64,000 nt of DNA, from contig NZ_NIPO01000001.1 of NCBI RefSeq assembly GCF_002807015.1, positions 1 through 64,000 of the forward strand, given 5' to 3'. This DNA is from Avrilella dinanensis. GTDB taxonomy: Bacteria; Bacteroidota; Bacteroidia; Flavobacteriales; Flavobacteriaceae. Below are positions 24,570 through 31,454 of the stretch, in pieces. Position 1 is the first letter of the stretch. Every line of letters begins with the position of its first letter. Made by a program: the position numbers and the translations under genes. The notes beneath the pieces were generated by a model that did no database searches, was not told the DNA's origin, and saw nothing but the letters and a program-made list of their open reading frames with translations.

Positions 24570-24684
24570 ATTACGTTTTATTGCGAAAGGGCAAATATAC
24601 CAAAATAACGCGAATTCGCATTAAAATATATTTAGTACACGACAAAAAACGCAAATGTTTCATTTACAAACTATTGTTAATCTA

Positions 24685-24778
24685 CCACAGATGCACAGAT
24701 AATTTTTTCTGATTAAAATCGGTGGAATTATTATCTGAACAAGATTTATTTTTGAAATTTATATCTGTGTATCTGTGG
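24685..24778. repeat. 94-bp inverted-repeat intergenic element (CCACAGAT family)
   Basis: CCACAGATGCACAGATA (24685-24701) and its complement with one mismatch (24762-24778) bound a 60-base AT-rich centre. There is no coding capacity. It occupies the 332-base gap between htpG and ychF, which otherwise holds only the ychF promoter and the htpG terminator. A related half-site is at 40465-40481. Confidence 0.7.
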
Positions 24779-24845
24779 CTAACAATTAAATTTTTATCTT
24801 TCTGGTATTTATAAATTTTGTCGCGTACTAATAAATACTAATCAC

Positions 24846-24878
24846 AAAAAAACGCCCGTAAAAAATATTCACGGACGC
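24846..24878 (-). terminator. Terminator of htpG
   Basis: ACGCCCGT pairs with ACGGACG (one mismatch) across an 11-base loop, followed by seven T on the minus strand, 23 bases after the htpG stop. Confidence 0.65.
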
Positions 24879-24901
24879 TGTAATTTCTCATTTCAGCCTG
24901 T

Positions 24902-26767
24902 TTATATCAACTTCGCGAAATTGGTTTTCACAAACTTGGTCAATTCCTCTCCTTTGAGTAAGCCTTGCGACAGTTTTGCCAAATCCAAAGCTTGGTTAAC
25001 CAGTTCTTTTTGCTTGGTTTCCTCTTTGGTTTCCAAGATTTTTCCAACCAATGGCGAATTGGTATTTACCACAAGATTGTACATATCGGGCATATCGCCA
25101 AACATTGTCATTCCGCCGCCACCGCTCATTTGCATGTCTTTCATTCGTCGCATAAATTCCGGCTGTGTAATCAGAAAAGGTGCGGCATTGCTGTCCAAAG
25201 CCTCCGTTTGCACAGTATAAGATTTACTATCAATTACGCTTTCAACAGTTTCTTTGAGTTGTTTTTGCTCTTCCTCAGATAATTTCGATACCTCATCATC
25301 AGATTTTTTAATCAGTTTGTCAATGGAATCAGCATCAACACGGGCAAAACGCAATTTTTCATTATCTGCTTCCAGTTTTTGGATAAGATGCGAAACGATT
25401 GGCGAATCGAGTAGCAACACTTTGTACCCGCGTTCTTTTGCTTCAGCGATATAACTGTGTTGCCCTTCTTTGTCAGATGCGTACAACACAATCAAATTAT
25501 CGTCTTTATCGGTTTGTGAACCTTTGATTTTCTCTTTCAGCTCATCTAAAGTATAATATTTTCCGTCCACAGTCGGATAGAGTGTAAATTCACTGGCTTT
25601 TTCATAGAATTTTGGTTCAGTGAGCATTCCGTATTCCAAAACCACTTTGATGTCATTCCATTTTTGCTCAAAATCTTCCCGGTTATTTTTGAACAATGAT
25701 TTGAGTTTGTCAGCTACTTTTCTGGTAATGTAATTGGCTATTTTCTTCACATTTCCGTCGGCTTGCAAATAGGAACGCGACACATTGAGCGGAATATCCG
25801 GCGAATCAATCACACCGCGAAGCATCGTTAAGAATTCCGGCACGATTCCCTCCACATTATCTGTGATAAAAACCTGATTTTGATAGAGTTGTATTTTATC
25901 TTTCTGCACCTGCATATCTCCTTGTAATTTCGGGAAATACAATATTCCGGTCAGGTTAAACGGATAATCGACATTCAGATGAATATGAAACAAAGGTTCG
26001 GCAAATTGCATCGGATACAACTCTCGATAAAAGTTGTTGTAATCTTCGTCAGTCAAATCCGTCGGTTGTTTTGTCCATGCCGGATTCGGGTTGTTGATAA
26101 TCGTTGGTACTTCTTTTTTGTCGTCGCCTTCACCTTCAGTATGCGTTCCGAACTGAATCGGAACCGGCATAAATTTATTGTATTTTAACAATAATTCCCG
26201 GATACGCCCGTCTTCCAAAAATTCTGTGGAATCATCAGCAATATGCAAGATAATTTCTGTTCCGAAATCTTTTTTGTCTGATGCTGTCAATGTAAATTCT
26301 GGCGAACCGTCACACGTCCAATGTACTGCCGGCTCATCTTTGTAGGACTTCGTGATGATTTCCACTTTGTCGGCAACCATGAAAGCGGAATAAAAACCTA
26401 ATCCGAAATGCCCGATGATTCCGGCATCTTTGGCAGTGTCTTTATATTTTTCCAAAAATTCTTCCGCTCCGGAAAAAGCCACTTGGTTAATGTATTTTTC
26501 GACCTCATCGGCAGTCATTCCAATACCCTGATCAATGATATGAAGCGTTTTGTTTTCTTTATCTGTTTTTATCTCAATAACCGGATTATCCTGATTAACA
26601 TTGGCTTCGCCCAGCGAAATTAAATGTTTCAGCTTTAATGTGGCATCGGTTGCATTGGACACCAACTCTCTCAGAAAGATTTCGTGGTCGCTGTACAAAA
26701 ACTTTTTAATCAGCGGAAAAATGTTTTCCACTGTTACATTAATTTTTCCTGTTGTGCTATTTTCCAT
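24902..26767 (-). CDS. htpG: Chaperone protein HtpG (Hsp90)
   Basis: 621 residues, the usual size. The GHKL ATPase domain shows ELVSNATDA (N-box Asn), IIDQGIGMTADEV (G1) and GHFGLGFYSAFMVAD (G2). The middle domain contains LNVSRSYLQAD. The C-terminal dimerisation domain follows and, as in bacteria, lacks a MEEVD tail. It folds client proteins in the cytoplasm under stress. A 13-base palindrome 67 bases upstream is shared with clpB. No TAnnTTTG box is visible, which would suit stress-specific control. Confidence 0.97.
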   Translation of the reverse strand: MENSTTGKINVTVENIFPLIKKFLYSDHEIFLRELVSNATDATLKLKHLISLGEANVNQDNPVIEIKTDKENKTLHIIDQGIGMTADEVEKYINQVAFSGAEEFLEKYKDTAKDAGIIGHFGLGFYSAFMVADKVEIITKSYKDEPAVHWTCDGSPEFTLTASDKKDFGTEIILHIADDSTEFLEDGRIRELLLKYNKFMPVPIQFGTHTEGEGDDKKEVPTIINNPNPAWTKQPTDLTDEDYNNFYRELYPMQFAEPLFHIHLNVDYPFNLTGILYFPKLQGDMQVQKDKIQLYQNQVFITDNVEGIVPEFLTMLRGVIDSPDIPLNVSRSYLQADGNVKKIANYITRKVADKLKSLFKNNREDFEQKWNDIKVVLEYGMLTEPKFYEKASEFTLYPTVDGKYYTLDELKEKIKGSQTDKDDNLIVLYASDKEGQHSYIAEAKERGYKVLLLDSPIVSHLIQKLEADNEKLRFARVDADSIDKLIKKSDDEVSKLSEEEQKQLKETVESVIDSKSYTVQTEALDSNAAPFLITQPEFMRRMKDMQMSGGGGMTMFGDMPDMYNLVVNTNSPLVGKILETKEETKQKELVNQALDLAKLSQGLLKGEELTKFVKTNFAKLI

Positions 26768-26833
26768 ATTTTTAAATTCATTTTTGAGTTAGTCGGAAAT
26801 AAATTCTCAAAAAAAGTACCAAGCTGTTATTTG

Positions 26834-26846
26834 TGACAAAAAGTCA
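26834..26846. promoter_or_regulatory. Palindrome upstream of htpG, shared with clpB
   Basis: TGACAAAAAGTCA, a perfect TGAC-N5-GTCA dyad. It lies 67 bases upstream of htpG and 80 bases upstream of the divergent lipoprotein gene. Two related sites precede clpB at 45435-45447 and 45475-45487. Confidence 0.55.
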
Positions 26847-26873
26847 GCTTTCTTAAAAAAAATCGCCTCCACT

Positions 26874-26905
26874 TTTGATTTTGTGGCACAATGTTTGTAA
26901 ATTTG
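26874..26905 (+). promoter_or_regulatory. Promoter of the lipocalin-like lipoprotein gene
   Basis: TTTG at 26874-26877, 20 bases, TAAATTTG at 26898-26905; start codon 21 bases downstream. Confidence 0.72.
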
Positions 26906-26925
26906 TTTAACAAAAAATAATCATT

Positions 26926-27366
26926 ATGAAAAAATTTATCGGACTTAGTGTTTTGGCGTTGGGCTTTGTTGCCTGTAAGCCAACAACCAATCCGCAAGCT
27001 CAGGTAGGGCTGAAAGGCGATTGGACTTTGACATTGGTTACCTATCCGAAAGGGTACAATGTGAAACCTTTTGGTGTGGCTGATGCAAAATGTTTTGAAA
27101 ACAGCCATTGGAAATTTGTACCTAATAACAATAAAGGTGTAGTTTCTGTAAACGGTGGAAAAGATTGCCCGGTGTTTGATGCCAATATCGTTTGGACAAT
27201 AACTCCGAATAACGATTTTACACTGAAATTTGTCGGTGATGATAAACCGAAAAACGTAAGAGAAGGTTATGTTTTCAGCATTCAAAACCAAACCAAAGAG
27301 AGTTTTAAACTGGTAGATAATTCTACCGAAATTCAAATTGAATATCATTTTAAAAAAAATAATTAA
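26926..27366 (+). CDS. Small lipocalin-like lipoprotein
   Basis: 146 residues. Lipobox GFVAC with Cys17. The mature part is all beta: LKGDWTLTLVTYPKGYN, SHWKFVPNNNKGVVS, NIVWTITPNNDFTLKFV, GYVFSIQNQTKESFKLVDN. The GxW start and an eight-strand-like pattern are as in lipocalin-like domain proteins of Bacteroidota. Two cysteines (in DAKCFENS and KDCPVF) could form a disulfide. It is followed by an OmpA lipoprotein gene 20 bases on, and the two commonly travel together. The ligand is unknown. Confidence 0.8.
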   Translation: MKKFIGLSVLALGFVACKPTTNPQAQVGLKGDWTLTLVTYPKGYNVKPFGVADAKCFENSHWKFVPNNNKGVVSVNGGKDCPVFDANIVWTITPNNDFTLKFVGDDKPKNVREGYVFSIQNQTKESFKLVDNSTEIQIEYHFKKNN

Positions 27367-27384
27367 TTTAAAAAAAATAATTAA
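27349..27384. repeat. 18-bp perfect tandem duplication across a stop codon
   Basis: TTTAAAAAAAATAATTAA occurs twice back to back (27349-27366 and 27367-27384). The first copy encodes the last residues and stop codon of the lipocalin-like gene. The second forms the A-rich leader directly before the next start codon at 27387. Confidence 0.9.
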
Positions 27385-27386
27385 TC

Positions 27387-28085
27387 ATGAAAAAATTTAA
27401 TCTTTACTTCATAGCAGGAACCTTTGCTTTAGGTTCTGTTTTCACAGGTTGTGATTCTGTTAAAAATGCAAATAACACCCAAAAAGGAGCTGCTGCAGGA
27501 GCTGCTGCAGGAGCAGTAATCGGTGGTGTGTTGGGTAACAATGTCGGCAGCAAAAACAATAGTGCTTTGGGTGCTGTATTAGGTGGTGTTATCGGTGGTA
27601 CAGCCGGGGCCGTTATCGGTAAAAACATGGACAAGCAAGCTCAGGAAATCGAGCAGTCTATCCCGGGTGCGGAAGTAGAACGTGTCGGAGAAGGTATTCG
27701 TTTGATTATGAACGAATCTACTGTTAACTTCGCTTTCGACAGTTCTGATTTGACTTCTACTGCAAAATCTAATCTGGACAAATTGGCAAAAGTGTTTATC
27801 GACAACCCTAAAACACAAATCAGTATTTTCGGTTATACCGACAGCGTTGGTAGAGAGCAATATAACATGAAATTGTCAAGAACCAGAGCAAACGCGGTAA
27901 AATCTTACTTAGTGAGTAAAGGAATCGGTACAAAACGTATTACTACTGAAGGTATGGGACCTGCAGACCCGGTTGCTTCTAATGACACCGATGCTGGCAG
28001 AGCAAAAAACAGACGTGTAGAGTTTTCTATCGTGGCTAACGAAGATATGATTTACGACGCAAGAAAAGAAGCTGCAAGATATTAA
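27387..28085 (+). CDS. OmpA family lipoprotein with glycine zipper
   Basis: 232 residues. Lipobox VFTGC with Cys22. Residues ~31-80 form a glycine zipper (GAAAGAAAGAVIGGVLGNN, then GAVLGGVIGGTAGAVIG), probably a membrane-inserted hairpin. Residues ~115-222 form an OmpA/MotB peptidoglycan-binding domain with VNFAFDSSDL, FGYTDSVG, NMKLSRTRA and NRRVEF. It tethers the outer membrane to peptidoglycan, like Pal or YiaD. Terminator immediately downstream. Confidence 0.93.
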   Translation: MKKFNLYFIAGTFALGSVFTGCDSVKNANNTQKGAAAGAAAGAVIGGVLGNNVGSKNNSALGAVLGGVIGGTAGAVIGKNMDKQAQEIEQSIPGAEVERVGEGIRLIMNESTVNFAFDSSDLTSTAKSNLDKLAKVFIDNPKTQISIFGYTDSVGREQYNMKLSRTRANAVKSYLVSKGIGTKRITTEGMGPADPVASNDTDAGRAKNRRVEFSIVANEDMIYDARKEAARY

Positions 28086-28106
28086 TCAAGTACAGTTTTT
28101 ATAAGC

Positions 28107-28135
28107 AAAAACCGATGAGTTATTCATCGGTTTTT
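28107..28135. terminator. Terminator of the OmpA lipoprotein gene
   Basis: A 12-bp perfect stem AAAAACCGATGA / TCATCGGTTTTT with a 5-base loop and further T residues; it also faces the convergent lipoprotein gene at 28154. Confidence 0.85.
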
Positions 28136-28153
28136 TTATTATTACGGTTAAGA

Positions 28154-28558
28154 TTACAACTGTTTTACTTCACTTAATGCTTCGGATAATTGTTGCATGA
28201 ATATATCTACTTTTCTCAAATCTTCACTATTCAGTTTATTGACAAAAACTTTGTTTTTTTCTGCCCACTCTTCTGATTCCGCACGCAATGCTTTGATTTT
28301 TTGACTGTCGTTTTTTTGCATGGCACGCAAATAATCTCCTGTAAATGCTTTGTAATTTTTCAGAAACACATAATTAACCGAATCACGTAATTCCGGTACA
28401 GGTAACTGTGTTATTTTATAGATAGTTGAATCGTGTACCTTAAACTGAACTACTGATTCCTGTTTCTGTAAATGCTGTTCGTCGTTGCCGGATTCTTCAT
28501 TTTTACAACCAGCCAAAGCTAAAATTACCGGAAAATATAAAAAGTAAAATTTCTTCAT
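28154..28558 (-). CDS. Small helical lipoprotein of unknown function
   Basis: 134 residues with lipobox LALAGC (Cys18). The mature part is charged and mostly alpha-helical (QKIKALRAESEEWAEK, LRKVDIFMQQLSEALSEV), without recognisable enzymatic motifs. Its start shares a base with the stop of the AI-2E transporter gene, so it is translated from the same message. Its role may relate to that transporter, but this is only inference from position. Confidence 0.7.
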   Translation of the reverse strand: MKKFYFLYFPVILALAGCKNEESGNDEQHLQKQESVVQFKVHDSTIYKITQLPVPELRDSVNYVFLKNYKAFTGDYLRAMQKNDSQKIKALRAESEEWAEKNKVFVNKLNSEDLRKVDIFMQQLSEALSEVKQL

Positions 28559-29763
28559 TACGGTTTGTTTTCTTCTTGGTTATTATCCTCGTCCGGTTCT
28601 TCGTCTGAATGTTCTGAGTCAGTCAAATCTTCCTCATTCGTTTGGTTTTCCTCTTGTTGATTATAAAAATATTTTTTGTAATATTTCTCGAACATCGGGC
28701 GTACTTCTTCCTCCTCGCCAAGCAGAAAACCAACTGGTTTGAGGTCTTTTACTTCATCACAGATTATCTTCACAATAGCCAAAATAGGAATAGCCAGAAA
28801 CATACCGGCAATTCCCCATATAGACTCTGCTACAATCAACCCGACAAAGACCATGAATGAATTAACCTGAACTTTTGAACCGATAACTTTTGGCATGATA
28901 ATATTACCGTCAATCGAATTGACTACAATAATAGCAATTATCAAATATAACACCTGAATAGGTTCTCCGGTCGCCAAAGTGACTAATGAAGCAACTACAG
29001 TCGCAGAAAAAATACCGATATACGGAATCAGATTCAGAATACCGCAAAGCATCGCAAACAGAAAAGCATACTTAATGCCAATTATCGAAAAAGCGAGATA
29101 TAACATTCCGGTAATCAATGCTACCTGTATCATCAGTCCGACCAGATATTGCTTGATAATTCCCTGAACAGACGAACTCACAGTAATAACCTTGTCTTGC
29201 TGCTGAGGGCCGAAACACCATATCAAAAATTTGATAAGATGGTCGCGATACAAAAGGAAAAAGAAAGTGTAAAGGAAAATAAACCCACCATTCAGCAACA
29301 CCGAAGTAATAGAAAGAATCGCTCCGCTAACCAAAGACGAGCCGGTTTTGAATGTTTTCTCTACATTTTTGCTCAAATAATCTACCTGTTCTTGTTCTGT
29401 CACGTCAAAATGCTCGGCAATATAGATTTGTGCATCGTTGAACAATCCGACAATCTGGTCTCTGAATTCCGGAATGTCATCTTTGAACTGTACAACCTGC
29501 GTACCGAGAAAATATCCGACGCCAAGTACCATACCAAGAAATAATATCGGCGAAACCAAACAGGCAACAATCCTCGGAAACCGTAGTTTGTTTTCCTGAA
29601 ATCTGGTTACGGGCAGCAATAACATAGAAATAAGAAATGCAATAAACATCGGAATGATGATTCCTTTCCCGATTATTCCTATATATACCGAGAGAATTAT
29701 TCCCAATAACACCAATGTTAATTTGGCATAAAAAGGTAATGTAACAGCTTTTTTCATAGACAT
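28558..29763 (-). CDS. AI-2E family transporter (PerM/UPF0118)
   Basis: 401 residues with about eight membrane segments in the family pattern: an N-terminal pair, a long periplasmic-side helical region (~75-150), then a C-terminal block with PYIGIFSATVVA and NSIDGNIIMPKVIGSKVQVNSFMVFVGLIVAESIWGIAGMFLAIP (the family signature region). The C-terminus is a long acidic tail (~365-401, Glu/Asp/Asn-rich). Members exchange small molecules or ions; the substrate here cannot be inferred. Confidence 0.9.
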   Translation of the reverse strand: MSMKKAVTLPFYAKLTLVLLGIILSVYIGIIGKGIIIPMFIAFLISMLLLPVTRFQENKLRFPRIVACLVSPILFLGMVLGVGYFLGTQVVQFKDDIPEFRDQIVGLFNDAQIYIAEHFDVTEQEQVDYLSKNVEKTFKTGSSLVSGAILSITSVLLNGGFIFLYTFFFLLYRDHLIKFLIWCFGPQQQDKVITVSSSVQGIIKQYLVGLMIQVALITGMLYLAFSIIGIKYAFLFAMLCGILNLIPYIGIFSATVVASLVTLATGEPIQVLYLIIAIIVVNSIDGNIIMPKVIGSKVQVNSFMVFVGLIVAESIWGIAGMFLAIPILAIVKIICDEVKDLKPVGFLLGEEEEVRPMFEKYYKKYFYNQQEENQTNEEDLTDSEHSDEEPDEDNNQEENKP

Positions 29764-29791
29764 TTCATATCAATAATGAATTTGAAACTGA

Positions 29792-30451
29792 TTAATCTAT
29801 CTGCATCTCAGGAATATCGCCTTCGATAATCAAATCGGCTTCTGTTGCCTTTACAACATCTTCAACGCTGACTCCCGGTGCTCTTTCCAATAGCTTGAAT
29901 CCGTTTGGTGTAACTTCCATGACAGCCAATTCTGTAACTACTTTTTTCACACACCCGACACCTGTTAAGGGCAGTGTACATTGTTTCAGGATTTTTGATT
30001 CGCCGTGCTTATTCACATGCATCATCGCCACGATAATATTTTCAGCCGATGCTACCAAATCCATAGCTCCGCCCATTCCTTTAACCATTTTTCCGGGAAT
30101 TTTCCAATTGGCAATATCTCCGTTTTCGGCTACTTCCATCGCACCTAATATGGTCAAATCAACATGCTGGGAACGAATCATACCAAAGCTGGTTGCTGAG
30201 TCAAAAAACACCGCTCCGGGCAAGGTAGTAATGGTTTGTTTTCCGGCATTAATCAAATCGGGATCTTCTTCTCCTTCATACGGAAAAGGTCCCATGCCTA
30301 ATACGCCGTTTTCACTCTGGAACTCTACGTTCATTCCTCCCGGCACATAGTTTGCCACTAAAGTCGGAATACCGATTCCAAGGTTTACGTAATATCCGTC
30401 TTTGAGTTCTTTTGCAATTCGTTTTGCAATTCCTGTTTTATCTAAAGCCAT
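29792..30451 (-). CDS. scoB: 3-oxoacid (succinyl-CoA) CoA-transferase subunit B
   Basis: 219 residues. SENGVLGMGP contains the catalytic glutamate (Glu47), which forms the CoA thioester. GGAMDLV and KILKQCTLPLTG are also family motifs. With subunit A it transfers CoA between succinate and acetoacetate or related acids. The two genes are in the order A then B, with a spacer of octamer repeats between them. Confidence 0.95.
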   Translation of the reverse strand: MALDKTGIAKRIAKELKDGYYVNLGIGIPTLVANYVPGGMNVEFQSENGVLGMGPFPYEGEEDPDLINAGKQTITTLPGAVFFDSATSFGMIRSQHVDLTILGAMEVAENGDIANWKIPGKMVKGMGGAMDLVASAENIIVAMMHVNKHGESKILKQCTLPLTGVGCVKKVVTELAVMEVTPNGFKLLERAPGVSVEDVVKATEADLIIEGDIPEMQID

Positions 30452-30460
30452 AATTTTAAT

Positions 30461-30515
30461 GTGTCAATTTGATAATGTATTAATTAGTTAATAAGACAAT
30501 ATGCTAATCAACTAA
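30461..30515. repeat. Degenerate octamer array between scoA and scoB
   Basis: Seven 8-base words in phase, each ending in AAT: GTGTCAAT, TTGATAAT, GTATTAAT, TAGTTAAT, AAGACAAT, ATGCTAAT and CAACTAAT (the last overlaps the scoA stop by one base). Same style as 3903-4006 and 49080-49119. Confidence 0.75.
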
Positions 30516-31214
30516 TTATCTTTTTCTTACGGTTCGTTGTTCAATTCTTTTTTCGTAGTTCTCGCCCTGGAAAATTCGTTTAACAAATATTCCCGGAACG
30601 TGAATCTGATTTGGGTCTAATTCTCCTGCCGGCACTAATTCTTCTACTTCAGCGATAGTGATTTTTCCGGCTCCTGCCATACACGCATTAAAGTTTCGGG
30701 CTGTTCCTTTAAAAATCAGATTTCCGGCTTCGTCGCCTTTCCATGCTTTTACGATAGCAAAATCAGCTTTAAAAGCTTCTTCCAGCACATACATTTTACC
30801 GTTAAATTCTCTGGTTTCTTTCCCTTCGGCTACTTCTGTCCCGTAGCCTGCCGGTGTGAAAAATGCCGGAATCCCTGCTTGTGCGGCTCTGCATTTTTCT
30901 GCCAGTGTGCCTTGTGGTGTCAGTTCTACTTCCAACTCTCCGCTAAGCATTTGCCTTTCAAACTCAGCATTTTCGCCTACATACGAAGCAATCATTTTCT
31001 TGATTTGGCGTTTCTGCAACAATAATCCTAAACCAAAATCATCTACACCGGCATTATTGGAAATACAGGTTAATCCTTTGGTTTCTTTTTTTACCAGCTC
31101 GTTAATGACATTTTCTGGAATGCCGCATAAGCCAAATCCGCCAAACATAATGGTTTGGTTATCTTTTACGTCGTGTAACGCTTCTTGGGCGTTTGCAACT
31201 TTTTTGTTTATCAT
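30516..31214 (-). CDS. scoA: 3-oxoacid (succinyl-CoA) CoA-transferase subunit A
   Basis: 232 residues. [14 protein letters not shown] near the N-terminus is the CoA-transferase family I signature; FTPAGYGT and GTARNFN are also present. It forms the heteromer with ScoB. Together they serve ketone-body or acetoacetate metabolism, or acyl-CoA interconversion. Confidence 0.94.
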   Translation of the reverse strand: MINKKVANAQEALHDVKDNQTIMFGGFGLCGIPENVINELVKKETKGLTCISNNAGVDDFGLGLLLQKRQIKKMIASYVGENAEFERQMLSGELEVELTPQGTLAEKCRAAQAGIPAFFTPAGYGTEVAEGKETREFNGKMYVLEEAFKADFAIVKAWKGDEAGNLIFKGTARNFNACMAGAGKITIAEVEELVPAGELDPNQIHVPGIFVKRIFQGENYEKRIEQRTVRKR

Positions 31215-31248
31215 AATACTTGATTTTGTAGTCGGGTAAATATACTAA

Positions 31249-31287
31249 AAAAACGGCTTTATTTCAATAATAAATAAAGCCGTTTTT
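31249..31287 (-). terminator. Terminator of the ricT-gldH-PBP1A operon
   Basis: A 15-bp perfect stem AAAAACGGCTTTATT and complement around a 9-base loop, with more T residues on the minus strand. It is separated from the PBP1A stop codon by the second MITE copy, which begins right at its edge. Confidence 0.8.
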
Positions 31288-31288
31288 A

Positions 31289-31448
31289 GAGCCTGTTTAA
31301 AATTTATCTAATAATTTGTTTATGCTTCTTTTTGGTCATAACCGCGTTAAATTTTAAAACGATAGCCCTGCTATCCTTTGAAAATTTGCCTTGTTCTGCC
31401 TCAAAAATAACCTATAAACATTTTTACAATACAAATTTAAACAGGCTC
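31289..31448. mobile_element. 160-bp MITE-like element, copy 2
   Basis: Same length and orientation as copy 1 at 982-1141, with a single difference (C at 31367 instead of T, in the hairpin loop). The flanks are TTA on both sides (31286-31288 and 31449-31451), consistent with a 3-bp target duplication. It lies 6 bases after the stop codon of the PBP1A gene and abuts that gene's terminator. No transposase is encoded; mobilisation would need an enzyme from elsewhere in the genome. Confidence 0.88.
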
Positions 31449-31454
31449 TTAATT

